Shown here: positions 1-8,373 of the stretch, one piece after another
Layout: the number at the start of each line of letters is the position of its first letter
Position numbering within the stretch: position 1 is the stretch's first letter
The notes under the pieces: model-generated
Database searches by the model: none
What the model was told of the DNA's origin: nothing
What the model saw: the letters and a program-made list of their open reading frames with translations, nothing else
Program-made: the position numbers and the translations under genes
Assembly: GCF_000820185.1 (NCBI RefSeq)
Contig: NZ_CDCA01000009.1
Location: 27,896 to 91,895, forward strand
From: Aeromonas tecta
Lineage (GTDB): Bacteria; Pseudomonadota; Gammaproteobacteria; Enterobacterales; Aeromonadaceae
Length of the DNA: 64,000 nt
Reading direction: 5' to 3'

Positions 1-124
1 TGCCACAGCCGGAGGGGCCGAGCAGGGTCACCAGCTCCCCCTTGCGGATGCCAAACTCGATCCCCTCGAACACCCGGGTCTCGCCATAGGATTTGTGCAA
101 CTGATTGACTTCTAAATGAAACAT
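1..124 (-). CDS. ABC transporter ATP-binding protein (partial, N-terminus only)
   Basis: Only the first 41 residues are inside the window; the gene runs off the left edge. The reading frame starts MFHLEVNQLHKSYG and reaches the beginning of a Walker A (LLGPSGCG) exactly at base 1, which is the standard opening of an importer nucleotide-binding subunit. It follows the second permease by 6 bp on the same strand, so it is the energising subunit of the same importer. In Salmonella the comparable 2-aminoethylphosphonate system calls this subunit PhnT. The substrate is inferred from the UTRA-type regulator and the phosphatase-like neighbour, not from the ATPase itself. Confidence 0.85.
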   Translation of the reverse strand, partial: MFHLEVNQLHKSYGETRVFEGIEFGIRKGELVTLLGPSGCG

Positions 125-130
125 GGCTGG

Positions 131-907
131 TCACCGATGAAAGCGATTGGCTGCCCAGGTGAGCAGCAGGGTCAGCAGGAAGTAGCTCATCACCAGCGCG
201 CTGGTGAAGTGGCCGGAGGTGGATCTCATGTTGTAGAGATAGACCTGCAGGGTCTCGTAGCGGGTGCCCACCAGCATGTTGGCGAACACGAACTCCCCGA
301 GCAGGAAGGAGAGTGACAGAAACAGCGCCGCCAGCAGGCCCTTGCGCAGGCAGGGCAACACCACCAGTGCGAAGGCGCGGGAGCTGCTGGCGCCGAGCAG
401 GTGAGCGGCGTCCATCAGATCTTTCAGCGGTATGCCCTGCAGGTTGTTGGCGAGCGCCCGGTACATGAAGGGCAGCACTATGGTGAACCAGGTACCGATC
501 AGTATCCAGGGTGTGCCGATGAGCGGCAATGGGCCGTCCGCGTAGATCTGCAGCAAGCCTACCGAGGAGACCACGGGGGGCACGGCAAAGGGCAGCAAGA
601 TCAGAAGATTCATCCAGGGATCCAGCTTGGGGAAGTAATAAGCCACTACCAGTACGGTCGGTACCAGCACGACTGTCCCCAATAGCAGGGTGGCGAAGCA
701 GACCAGCAAACTGCGGCCGAAGGCGGCAAGGAAACGGGGATCCCCCCACAGCTTGAGATACCAGTCGAGGGTGAAGCCGTCCGGCAACAGGGTGGCGCCC
801 CAGCGGGTGGAGATGGAGTAGAGGAAGGTGGCCAGCAGCGGCAGCAGCAGGGTCGCCACCAGGGCGCCAAGCACCCACTTTGGCCAGCCCGGTTTGATAT
901 CAGACAT
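131..907 (-). CDS. ABC transporter permease (PhnV-like)
   Basis: A 258-residue inner-membrane permease of the binding-protein-dependent class (BPD_transp_1). About six hydrophobic segments are visible. The EAA-type cytoplasmic loop lies near residues 165-185 (DAAHLLGASSSRAFALVVLP), where the ATPase docks. It overlaps the upstream permease by 8 bp, so the two are probably translationally coupled and form a heterodimeric channel. The assignment to a phosphonate or organophosphate importer is from context only; spermidine/iron-type permeases look similar at this level. Confidence 0.85.
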   Translation of the reverse strand: MSDIKPGWPKWVLGALVATLLLPLLATFLYSISTRWGATLLPDGFTLDWYLKLWGDPRFLAAFGRSLLVCFATLLLGTVVLVPTVLVVAYYFPKLDPWMNLLILLPFAVPPVVSSVGLLQIYADGPLPLIGTPWILIGTWFTIVLPFMYRALANNLQGIPLKDLMDAAHLLGASSSRAFALVVLPCLRKGLLAALFLSLSFLLGEFVFANMLVGTRYETLQVYLYNMRSTSGHFTSALVMSYFLLTLLLTWAANRFHR

Positions 908-1796
908 GCCGATTCCCCTTGTTCACATAACTGCGCTTGAGCAGCCACTGGTTGGCGGCCGTGACCACCCCCAGCAGCACCATCAGGATCACCGCCAGCG
1001 CCGCTGCCAGGTTCGGCTCGAGGAAGATATCGCCGGAGACCAGGCTGGCCACTCTGATGGTCACCAGGTTGAAGTTGCCGGTGGTGAGGGCGTAGGCGGA
1101 GGCATAGGCCCCCACCGCATTGGCAAACAGGATGATCAGGGTGCCAAGTAGCGCCGGGGTGAGCACCGGCAGCGCCACATGCCACACGTATTGCCGCTTG
1201 CTGGCGCCGAGCAGAGCGGCGGCCTGGGGCCAGTCATCCTGCAGCGCATCGAAGGCTGGATAGAGCAGCAAGAGGGCGAGCGGGATCTGGAAGTAGGTGT
1301 AGATGAGGATGAGGCCAGCGCCCGAGTAGAGGTTGAAGCCATCGATCCAGCCCCAGGATTTAAGCAAGAGAGTGATGGCGCCGTTGATGCCGAGAATGAT
1401 GATGAAGGCGAACGCCAGCGGCACGCCGCTGAAGTTGCTGGTCATGGTGACAAAGGCCAGCAGCACGCGCTTGACCCCCTCACCGCTGTGGCGCAGGGCC
1501 GCCGCTCCCAGGGTGCCGATGACGAGCCCGGCCAGACTTGCGATGCCGGCGATGCGCAGGGAGTTGCCAAAGGATTGCAGGTAGAAGGGGGAGCTCAGGA
1601 TCTCCTGGTAATAACCGAGACCCCAGCCGTCCGGGGTCTGCAGGCTGCCCACCAGCACCCACACCATGGGGGCGAGCTGGAACAGGATCATCAGCAGGGC
1701 GAAAGGCAGCAGCACCAGGGCGGGCAACCAGTGACGACGAGCTCGGCGCTGGTACGTGCCTTGCTTTGTCAGGGTATCAGTGGCGGCGGGCATCAT
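900..1796 (-). CDS. ABC transporter permease (PhnU-like)
   Basis: A 298-residue permease of the BPD_transp_1 class. The open frame extends upstream to 1937, but the start chosen is the ATG at 1796. It is preceded by GGAGG with 7 bp spacing and overlaps the stop of the upstream gene as TGATG, so the longer N-terminus is only readthrough of the neighbouring gene. Hydrophobic segments begin at LPALVLLPFALL, and the EAA-like loop (AAALLGASKRQYVWHVALP) is near residue 200. It forms the channel with the permease at 131-907. Confidence 0.85.
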   Translation of the reverse strand: MMPAATDTLTKQGTYQRRARRHWLPALVLLPFALLMILFQLAPMVWVLVGSLQTPDGWGLGYYQEILSSPFYLQSFGNSLRIAGIASLAGLVIGTLGAAALRHSGEGVKRVLLAFVTMTSNFSGVPLAFAFIIILGINGAITLLLKSWGWIDGFNLYSGAGLILIYTYFQIPLALLLLYPAFDALQDDWPQAAALLGASKRQYVWHVALPVLTPALLGTLIILFANAVGAYASAYALTTGNFNLVTIRVASLVSGDIFLEPNLAAALAVILMVLLGVVTAANQWLLKRSYVNKGNRHV

Positions 1797-2641
1797 CAGT
1801 GCACCTCCCGCTGGTGGCTGGCCTTGAGCAGCTGAGGGCCGCTCGGCTTGTCGTGAGGCACGCCGAGCAGGTCCGCCATCAGGGCGCAGAGCTGGGTCTG
1901 TTGTAACTTGTGCTCTCCATCCGTCCCCGTTGGCCATTGGGGCACGAAGGCCTCGCCGAACAGCCAGAGTGGCACGTTGCGCTCTTCAGGCAGGGTGCCG
2001 CCGTGGCTGCGATCCGCGTTCATGCCGTGATCCGCGGTGATCAGCACCTGATAACCTTCGCTGAGCCACTGGGGCAGCAGGTCGGCCAGCAGGCTGTCCA
2101 TGCGCCGCGCCTGGTTGCGGTACTGGGGGGAATCGAGACCAAACTGGTGACCCGCGTCGTCTACGCCCATGGGATGGATCAGCAGGAAGTCGGGGTCGTA
2201 CTGGGTGCGCAGCCATTCGCCGTCCAGCAGCAGGTGGCTGTCGGGGTAGCCATCGTCCCAGTAGAAGCAGCCATGCTGGATGGGCAGTTGTTCGTCGTGA
2301 GTGAAGCGATCCCGAAGCGGTTGCCAGGGGCTCTGGTTGTAGAGCTCGCTCACCCAGTGATAGGCCGCCGCTGCCGTGCGTTTACCGGCGGCGCGGGCGA
2401 GGTGGAAGATGGAGTCGTGCTGGCTGAGGCGGCTGACGCCGTTGTGGCTGATGCCGCTCGCCACGGGCGGCACACCGGTCAGTATGCATTCGTAGAGTGG
2501 CCGGGAGAGGGAGGGCAGGGCGCAGGTCAGGGTTGTGAACAGACCGCGCTCTGCCTCCACCATGCCAGCGAGGTAGCCCATGGTGTGGGCTACCTCGGCA
2601 GACAAGCCATCCACAAGTACCACTATCACCTTGTGTTGCAC
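1796..2641 (-). CDS. Alkaline-phosphatase-superfamily hydrolase (phosphodiesterase/phosphonoacetate-hydrolase-like)
   Basis: A 281-residue protein of the type I phosphodiesterase/nucleotide pyrophosphatase branch of the alkaline phosphatase superfamily. Metal-ligand motifs are recognisable. These are an N-terminal VLVDG (Asp11), a nucleophile region around ALPSLSRPLYE, HPMGVDDAGHQFG near residue 158-168 and TADHGMN followed by SHGG near 205-215. No signal peptide is visible, so it should act in the cytoplasm on the imported substrate. It sits between the binding-protein gene and the permeases and overlaps the permease start. The likely role is to cleave an imported phosphonate or phosphodiester. 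The exact substrate cannot be read from the sequence. Confidence 0.75.
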   Translation of the reverse strand: MQHKVIVVLVDGLSAEVAHTMGYLAGMVEAERGLFTTLTCALPSLSRPLYECILTGVPPVASGISHNGVSRLSQHDSIFHLARAAGKRTAAAAYHWVSELYNQSPWQPLRDRFTHDEQLPIQHGCFYWDDGYPDSHLLLDGEWLRTQYDPDFLLIHPMGVDDAGHQFGLDSPQYRNQARRMDSLLADLLPQWLSEGYQVLITADHGMNADRSHGGTLPEERNVPLWLFGEAFVPQWPTGTDGEHKLQQTQLCALMADLLGVPHDKPSGPQLLKASHQREVH

Positions 2642-2650
2642 AGGCTGTCC

Positions 2651-3700
2651 TTACTGCATGTTGATCATGACGGTTTCTTGCCACTGGCGCGGCAGGGCCT
2701 TGGAGCTTTGCTCCCAGGCGGCGTGATCCTGCACCGGCTTGGCGTTGGCGTATTGCTCCGCCGGCAGCAGCTTGGCTTTCACGTCATCGGGCAGGGTGAC
2801 GTTGCTGCGGATGGGGCGGGCGTAGCCACGGGCCAGGTTGATTTGACCCGCATCCGAGAGGATGTATTCCCGCGCCAGCTTGGCAGCGTTGGGGTTCTTG
2901 GCCCACTTGTTGATGATGGTGGTGTAACCGGCGATGACGGAGCCGTCGCTCGGGATCACCACAGCGAACTTGTTGGGGTCGATCTGATCGCGGTAGTTCA
3001 GGGCGTTGAAGTCCCACAGTACCCCCACTTCCACCTCACCCTTCTCGATGTTGGCGATGGTGGGGTCGTTGAGCGACAGGCGGCCCTGCTTGGCCAGCTT
3101 GCCGAACAGCTCCAGCGCCGGTTGCAGGTTCTTCTCGCTGCCGCCGGTGGCATAGGCCGCCGCCAGCACGCCGTTGTTGGCCTGGGAGGCGACGCCCACA
3201 TCCCCTAGGGTCACCTTGTAGTCACCGCCGAGCAGGGACTGCCAGCTGGTGGGAGCGGCCTTGACCAAATCCTTGTTGATCAGGAAGGCGATGGTGCCGG
3301 TGTAGGCCAGCATCCAGTGGCCGTCCGCGTCCTTGGCCCAGTTCGGAATGTCCGCCCAGGTGGAGGGTTTGTAGGGTTGGGTGACCCCCTGCTTGACCGC
3401 GACCGGGCCGAAGGCACCGCCCACGTCACCGATGTCGGCGGTGGCATTGGCCTTCTCGGCGGCAAACTTGGCGATCTCCTGGGCCGAGCTCATGTCGGTG
3501 TCCTGGTGCTTGATGCCATAGACGCTGCCGATCTGCTGCCAGGTGTCTTTCCAGTTCGCCCAGCTGTCGGGCATGCCGATGCTGTTGAGCTGGCCTTCGC
3601 CACGGGCGGCTTTTTCCAGATCCGCGATATTGTCGGCGGCAAACAGTGGCTGACTGATGGCCGCCATGGCCAGTGCACTTGCGATCAAGGTTTTCATCAT
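2651..3700 (-). CDS. Periplasmic substrate-binding protein of the phosphonate-type ABC importer
   Basis: A 349-residue extracellular solute-binding protein. It opens with a Sec signal peptide (MMKTLIASALAMAAISQPLFAAD, cleavage after about residue 22) and has the SBP_bac_1/6-like pattern: GTIAFLINKDLVKAAPTSW mid-protein, and VIAGYTTIINKWAKNP with AREYILSDAGQ late. Two adjacent ATGs (3700 and 3697) are both compatible with the AGAGGG ribosome site. It is the first gene of the operon, facing the GntR regulator across a roughly 260-bp divergent promoter region. It is not obviously the Salmonella PhnS sequence, so the ligand is unknown. Confidence 0.8.
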   Translation of the reverse strand: MMKTLIASALAMAAISQPLFAADNIADLEKAARGEGQLNSIGMPDSWANWKDTWQQIGSVYGIKHQDTDMSSAQEIAKFAAEKANATADIGDVGGAFGPVAVKQGVTQPYKPSTWADIPNWAKDADGHWMLAYTGTIAFLINKDLVKAAPTSWQSLLGGDYKVTLGDVGVASQANNGVLAAAYATGGSEKNLQPALELFGKLAKQGRLSLNDPTIANIEKGEVEVGVLWDFNALNYRDQIDPNKFAVVIPSDGSVIAGYTTIINKWAKNPNAAKLAREYILSDAGQINLARGYARPIRSNVTLPDDVKAKLLPAEQYANAKPVQDHAAWEQSSKALPRQWQETVMINMQ

Positions 3701-3960
3701 CCCATCCCTCTGGACTAGGTCAGTTAAGGTTCGAGAGGGATGCTAGCGGGGAAATATGACGGTGGCGGGGCGCTTTGATGGCAGTTTGATGACAGATGAG
3801 ACCCGTTACCTCTCTGAGGGCTGAGCTGGCTCTGGGCATGCATATGACGGTGGCGGGAGCCTATCGAGGTAGCCGCTTGAAGGCTGATGAGTCTGTCACT
3901 TGGTTGTCATCCTGCCAGGGTACAACTCTGGGCCAACCGTGGCTGGTCTACTCCAGCCCA

Positions 3961-4794
3961 ATGATCGACAGGGATGTGACAGTGAGAGAGCCGCGATTGA
4001 GCGAGCAGGTTGTGGCCGATGGTCGCGGCCCTTCCAAGTGCGAACAGATTTGCCAAACCCTGCGCCGCTACATCGGCAGCGGCCAGCTGGAGGCGGGGCA
4101 ACAGCTGCCCGCCGAGCGGGCCCTGAGCGAGCGCTTCGCCACCACCCGCATCACCATCAAGGAGGCGCTTTCGAGCCTCGAAGCGGACGGTATCATCTAC
4201 CGAGCCGAGCGCCGTGGCTGGTTCGTGGCGCCGCCAAGGCTCACCTATGATCCCGCCATCCACACCCACTTCCACCAGTGGATCGGCGAACAGCAACGGG
4301 TAGCCGAGACCCGGGTGCTGGCCCACGGCGGCGCCCTAGCCAGCAGCGAGCTGTGCCGCTGGATGGGGCTGGCTCCCTTCACCCCCCTCTACGAGATCCG
4401 CCGCCAGCGGCTGATCGACGGCCGCCCCGTGTTGCACGTCAGCCACCATCTGCTGGCGAGCCGCTTCCCCGACATCGCCAGCGCTCCCCTGGCGAGCTCC
4501 CTCACCGAGCTTTATCAGCAGCGTTATGGCATAGGCCAGGGGGGAGCGAGTCTCGAGATCACCCCCTCGGCGGCGCGGGGGGCCATCGCCCGCGCCCTTA
4601 ACCTGACAGAGGGAAGTGCCGTGCTGCGGCTGGTGCGGGTGAACTATGACGAGACGGGCGCGCTGGTGGATTGCGATGTCGAGCATTGGCGGCCGGATGC
4701 CATCCGCATCTGCCTGGACACCCGGGTGCTCTTGCCCCCGTTGGGGACGAGAGCGGGAACGCCAGCACAGAGTCAGGGAAAGATCCGGGCGTGA
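3961..4794 (+). CDS. GntR-family regulator with UTRA ligand domain (PhnR/PhnF-like)
   Basis: The protein has an N-terminal winged helix of GntR type, with pattern QICQTLRRYIGSGQL, PAERALSERFATTRITIKEAL and YRAERRGWFV. A UTRA effector domain follows (LYEIRRQRLIDGRPVLHVSHHL; GSAVLRLVRVNYDETGALVDCDVEHWRPD). UTRA regulators commonly control phosphonate or sugar uptake, and this one faces the ABC importer operon, so it is the probable local regulator. The frame is open from 3796. The start at 3961 (MIDRDVTV) or a GTG at 3982 with an upstream AGGG are both plausible; the extended N-terminus looks non-native. Confidence 0.8.
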   Translation: MIDRDVTVREPRLSEQVVADGRGPSKCEQICQTLRRYIGSGQLEAGQQLPAERALSERFATTRITIKEALSSLEADGIIYRAERRGWFVAPPRLTYDPAIHTHFHQWIGEQQRVAETRVLAHGGALASSELCRWMGLAPFTPLYEIRRQRLIDGRPVLHVSHHLLASRFPDIASAPLASSLTELYQQRYGIGQGGASLEITPSAARGAIARALNLTEGSAVLRLVRVNYDETGALVDCDVEHWRPDAIRICLDTRVLLPPLGTRAGTPAQSQGKIRA

Positions 4795-4868
4795 GGCATG
4801 GGATCCTGCCCTGATGGGGGGAAAGGATCCTGTACAGCGAGAGACGATCCTCGCGTCCGGCCAGGGGA

Positions 4869-5633
4869 TCAGTTGTCGATATTGGGGATCAGATCGTCAA
4901 AGCTCTGGTAGCCGCAGTCGGCCAACTGCAGGGACATGGTGTAGGTCTTGGTGTGCTCCCGCTGGCCGATGGCGGGCCGATTCAACTTGAGCTCCTGATG
5001 CCAGTACTCCTTCATGCGATCGATCAGCGCCATGGCCTCGCTCTCGTCCAGATGGAGCTGGCACAGCGCCATGTAGTTGTTGGACTTGTGCATGTTCTCC
5101 ACCAGATAGTCCCCTAGCACCGCTATGGCCTGGCGCGCCTGCTGGCGGGCGAAACGGCTGTGCTGCTCGAAGCTGATGCGCTCGCTGATGAGGAAGTGGT
5201 AGCTGTTGTCGATGCCGAGCTGCAAGATGCCGAGCCGCTCCAGCTTGCGCAGATAGAGATAGCAGGAAGCATCGGTCAGGCCGTACTCCCGCTTCAGATC
5301 GATCAACGCCTTGTCGCGCCAGAAGATGTTGGCTAGGAAGGAATAGAGGCCGGGCTCCTTGTGAAACGCCTCATCCTGCTCCTGGGTGAAGACGGCGCGC
5401 CGGCTCTGGGCGTCCTGAGTCTTGTCCAGCAACTCCTCGAACGACAGTCCCACCAGGTGACAGATCTCCAGCAGGGTATCGAACGGCAGGGAAGGCTTGT
5501 TCATCATCCGCTTGATGGTGGCGATGGAGACACCCATGGCATCGGCCAGGGTCTGGTAGCGGATCCCCTTGTCGGTGAGCGTCTTCTTCAGGGTATCGAG
5601 GATGTGATTGGCCAGGGTCTGGCTGTAGGTCAT
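4869..5633 (-). CDS. XRE-type helix-turn-helix transcriptional regulator
   Basis: A 254-residue cytoplasmic protein with an N-terminal lambda-repressor-like HTH (residues about 18-60, YQTLADAMGVSIATIKRMM, then LLEICHLVGLSFEELLD). A longer helical C-terminal region has no motif I recognise (around SCYLYLRKLERLGILQLG it resembles a second winged-helix-like segment). It is a single-gene unit, convergent with the GntR gene and with a long, AT-rich upstream region. The target is unknown. Confidence 0.7.
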   Translation of the reverse strand: MTYSQTLANHILDTLKKTLTDKGIRYQTLADAMGVSIATIKRMMNKPSLPFDTLLEICHLVGLSFEELLDKTQDAQSRRAVFTQEQDEAFHKEPGLYSFLANIFWRDKALIDLKREYGLTDASCYLYLRKLERLGILQLGIDNSYHFLISERISFEQHSRFARQQARQAIAVLGDYLVENMHKSNNYMALCQLHLDESEAMALIDRMKEYWHQELKLNRPAIGQREHTKTYTMSLQLADCGYQSFDDLIPNIDN

Positions 5634-6072
5634 GCAACTATTCCTTTATCTGCATTTTGAGTCGTGTCAGAACGTGAATTCTTTTTCTTTTATGGGCTCA
5701 GAAAATGACACCTGTAAAAACCAGAGAAAATAAACCCGCCGAGAATGGCTGAAATGGCCTGACCAGCCAGGGAGCAAGGTGGCAGATAATGATACCCGGT
5801 GGTGCATATCCTTCAACCTTGTAACATTTTGCTGGTGATGCATAACGCATCGCACATAATCCATCTCGAATCGGATTCATGACCTTACTGGTTGAGAAAT
5901 CGATTGTTTGCTTCCAATTTAAGGGTTTTTAAACCGCAAGGTTTTTTTTCTTTCCTGGCATTGAGCGGAACTCGCGAGAGATCCGCTTTTTCTTTTCTCC
6001 AAATCTGAGCCCGCCGTCAAGGCAGAGGCGCATCTTTCGATACTTCTCGCTGTCGGCCCTCCGTAGAAGGCC
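5634..6072. other. 439-bp intergenic region with an orphan plus-strand terminator
   Basis: There is no convincing open frame. Two hairpin-plus-T-run structures point along the plus strand (AAACC-GCAA-GGTTT at 5931-5945, and the one at 5964-5999), although no plus-strand gene lies upstream. A small RNA transcribed rightwards through this space is possible. The leftward promoter of the XRE gene must also lie here. Confidence 0.5.
5964..5999 (+). terminator. Rho-independent terminator lacking an assigned gene
   Basis: The arms AGCGGA and TCCGCT enclose an inner CTCGCGAG palindrome and are followed by TTTTTCTTTT on the plus strand. The nearest upstream plus-strand gene ends at 4794, more than 1.1 kb away and on the far side of a minus-strand gene. 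The hairpin therefore probably ends a short non-coding transcript. Confidence 0.55.
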
Positions 6073-6987
6073 TCATTCCCCCTTGCAGGGGAACAGCTTG
6101 GGGATCTCCCGCACCAGCCAGCTCTTGGCCTTGCCCATAGTATCCCGTCGCCAGGCCAGCGCGACCTGGATCTGGTGCCGATATTCGGGCCCTATCACCT
6201 TGAGCCGTCCCGCCTTGATGTCCTCCTCGATCCAGCTCTGGGGCATGGTGCCGACGCCTATGCCCGCCAGCAGGGCATCACGCTTCTCGCTCATGGTGCT
6301 GACGGTGAGGCGCGGCTGTTTGTCCAGCAGGCGGTAGGTGAGCACCGGCTTGCGCAGGGCGGTGTCGGCGATGGCGATGGCGCGGTAGCGGCGCAGGGTA
6401 TCGTCCGCCAGGGGCTCGGCCTCCTGATGCAGCGGGTGATCCGGGTGGGCGACGTAGAGCATCACCTCCTCCTGCAACAGCTGATGCTTGATACCGGTCA
6501 GCGTCAGATCGGGGTTGAGGGAGGAGATGAGCAGGTCGGCGCGGCCATCCTCCAGACACTCCCAGCTGCCCGCCAGCACCTCGGCGCGAAACCGCAGACG
6601 GGTGTCGGTGAGCTCGGCCAGCCGCTCCACCAGCGGGTAGAGCGCCTGCACCGGCACCAGGGCATCGACGGCCACCGTGATGTCGGTCTCCCAACCGCGG
6701 GCCAGCGCCCGGGTCTCGCCCACCAGATGCTCGGCGGCCTCCAGCAGCACCCGGCCCTGCTCCAGCAGCATGCGCCCGGCCGGGGTGAACTTGGTGCGAT
6801 GGCCGCTGCGATCGAACAGCATGGCGTCCAGCTCGTCCTCCAGCTTCTGCACCGTGTAGCTCAGCGCCGAGGGCACCTTGCCGAGTTCATCGGCGGCCGC
6901 CGCGAAGCTGCCACGACGGTCGATGGCATCCAGCACCCGGATGGCTTCCAGGGTCAGCGCCCGTTCCTTGTTGGTCTCCTTGGCCAT
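6073..6987 (-). CDS. LysR-family transcriptional regulator (YhaJ-like)
   Basis: A 304-residue LysR regulator with a winged HTH at residues about 12-70 (LEAIRVLDAIDRRGSFAAAA, LGKVPSALSYTVQKLEDEL, LFDRSGHRTKFTPAG). A periplasmic-binding-protein-like effector domain follows, with ITVAVDALVPVQALYPLVERL and GIGVGTMPQSWIEEDIKAGRL. It lies close to a pirin gene and a DoxX gene, the homologues of E. coli yhaK and yqjF. In E. coli these lie in the same neighbourhood as yhaJ, and YhaJ activates yqjF in response to nitroaromatic-derived compounds. The same wiring is inferred here. Confidence 0.85.
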   Translation of the reverse strand: MAKETNKERALTLEAIRVLDAIDRRGSFAAAADELGKVPSALSYTVQKLEDELDAMLFDRSGHRTKFTPAGRMLLEQGRVLLEAAEHLVGETRALARGWETDITVAVDALVPVQALYPLVERLAELTDTRLRFRAEVLAGSWECLEDGRADLLISSLNPDLTLTGIKHQLLQEEVMLYVAHPDHPLHQEAEPLADDTLRRYRAIAIADTALRKPVLTYRLLDKQPRLTVSTMSEKRDALLAGIGVGTMPQSWIEEDIKAGRLKVIGPEYRHQIQVALAWRRDTMGKAKSWLVREIPKLFPCKGE

Positions 6988-7246
6988 ATCTACCCTTCAA
7001 TTTTTTTGAACATGTTTGCCAGATTATCTCGCTAACAACTTAGGGCAAGTGACCTTAATATTCAACCAACGCTTCGGCAGGAAGGCCGAGCGGCCAAATA
7101 AGCGATAGTTCAGGACTGTGACACCCAAGATGAGATGTCTGATGTCAGTAAAAGAACAACACTATATTTGAATAACCTCTTGCATGGATGCATTGATTCG
7201 GGCCGACCCGGCCTTGGCAATGACATATAAAACAAGAGAGTGAAAC

Positions 7247-7573
7247 ATGAAAAACGTAATCAAGATGCTGGCCGTTGCAGGCCTGATGACCGCCGGTGTA
7301 GCTCAGGCTGCCGTTCCCGCCAACTTCAGCGCCGCCCCTGGCGTGCTGGTGGTCAACTGGCAGGCGGACGCCGCCATCGACGGCAAGGCCAACCCCATGC
7401 TGGAGGTGCGTGACGAGTCCGGTGATGTGCTGGCATCCGTCCATGCGAACCTGACGGGCACCCAGCTGGTACAGATCCCGAGCCGCACCCAGGGCAACCT
7501 GACGGTCAGCCTGGGCAACGAGAACAGCAGCTACCGCATCCCGTTCGGTCTGGGTGATGGTCGCCAGCGTTAA
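7247..7573 (+). CDS. Small exported protein of unknown function
   Basis: A 108-residue protein with a clear Sec signal peptide (MKNVIKMLAVAGLMTAGVAQAA, cleavage after AQA at about residue 21). A short mature region follows, rich in Val, Asn and Gln, that looks all-beta (GVLVVNWQAD, TQLVQIPSRTQGNLTVSLG). It is preceded by an AAGAGAG ribosome site. It is probably periplasmic. It is co-oriented with the pirin gene 30 bp downstream and may be co-transcribed with it and the DoxX gene. I do not recognise the family. Confidence 0.7.
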   Translation: MKNVIKMLAVAGLMTAGVAQAAVPANFSAAPGVLVVNWQADAAIDGKANPMLEVRDESGDVLASVHANLTGTQLVQIPSRTQGNLTVSLGNENSSYRIPFGLGDGRQR

Positions 7574-7603
7574 TCAACCCTATTGGTACCTGAGGAGCAC
7601 ACC

Positions 7604-8290
7604 ATGATGAAATTGAGAGCCGCAGAAGCGCGAGGCAAGGCCAACTTTGGCTGGCTGGATGCACGTCACAGCTTCTCGTTCGGTCATTACTATGACCCGG
7701 ACTGGATGGGACACTCTGTCCTGCGGGTCATCAACCAGGATCTGGTGTCGCCGGGTGGCGGTTTTGCCACCCACCCTCACGCCAACATGGAGATCCTGAC
7801 CTGCGTGCTGAAAGGCACCATAGAGCACAGGGACAGCCTCGGCCATGCCGAGCAGATCCCGGCGGGGGATTTCCAGCTGATGAGCGCAGGGTCCGGCATC
7901 CGGCACAGCGAGTACAACCCCTCGCAGACCGAGCCGCTCTCCCTGTTGCAGATCTGGATCGAGCCGAACGAAGTCGGCACGACACCGGGCTATCAGCAGA
8001 AGAAGATTGAAAACCAGCCCGGGCTGACGCTGGTGGCGTCACCGGATGGTGAGGGGGGATCCTTCAGGATCCGCCAGCAGGCGAAGGTATGGCGGTTGCT
8101 GCTCGCCGAGGGGGAGACCCTCGAATGGGCATTGCAAGGACGACACGGATACCTGCAATTGATTTCAGGGGAGCTGACTGGCAACGGTCTGGCTGCCCGA
8201 CCCGGCGATGGCCTGCTCAGTCGTGACGAGCAGCGCTGGTCGCTCAGGGCCTCCCAAGGGAGTGAGGCTCTGCTGTTTGATCTGCCCTGA
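7604..8290 (+). CDS. yhaK: Pirin-family bicupin (YhaK-like)
   Basis: About 228 residues with the YhaK pattern: N-terminal RGKANFGWLDARHSFSFGHYYDP, then a cupin motif GGFATHPHANMEILTCVL...IEHRDSLGH and SAGSGIRHSEYNP. The His-Pro-His pair and the downstream Glu-His can supply pirin-type metal ligands. The start is the ATG at 7604 after GAGGAG; the frame's nominal upstream extension lacks a ribosome site. E. coli YhaK is described as a cytoplasmic, oxidation-sensitive bicupin of unknown reaction, and the same is assumed here. Confidence 0.88.
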   Translation: MMKLRAAEARGKANFGWLDARHSFSFGHYYDPDWMGHSVLRVINQDLVSPGGGFATHPHANMEILTCVLKGTIEHRDSLGHAEQIPAGDFQLMSAGSGIRHSEYNPSQTEPLSLLQIWIEPNEVGTTPGYQQKKIENQPGLTLVASPDGEGGSFRIRQQAKVWRLLLAEGETLEWALQGRHGYLQLISGELTGNGLAARPGDGLLSRDEQRWSLRASQGSEALLFDLP

Positions 8291-8373
8291 TAAATAAATC
8301 TCGGCAAAATGAATGAGTTAACAATTCGGTCTTACACTATTAACGAGTTACTGGTAATCAAAGGAATCTGAAA

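Noticed and set aside
131..2641. Polyamine or iron importer identity for the first operon
   Set aside because: Cannot be excluded from the permeases alone, but the UTRA regulator and phosphatase-superfamily gene favour a phosphonate or organophosphate substrate.
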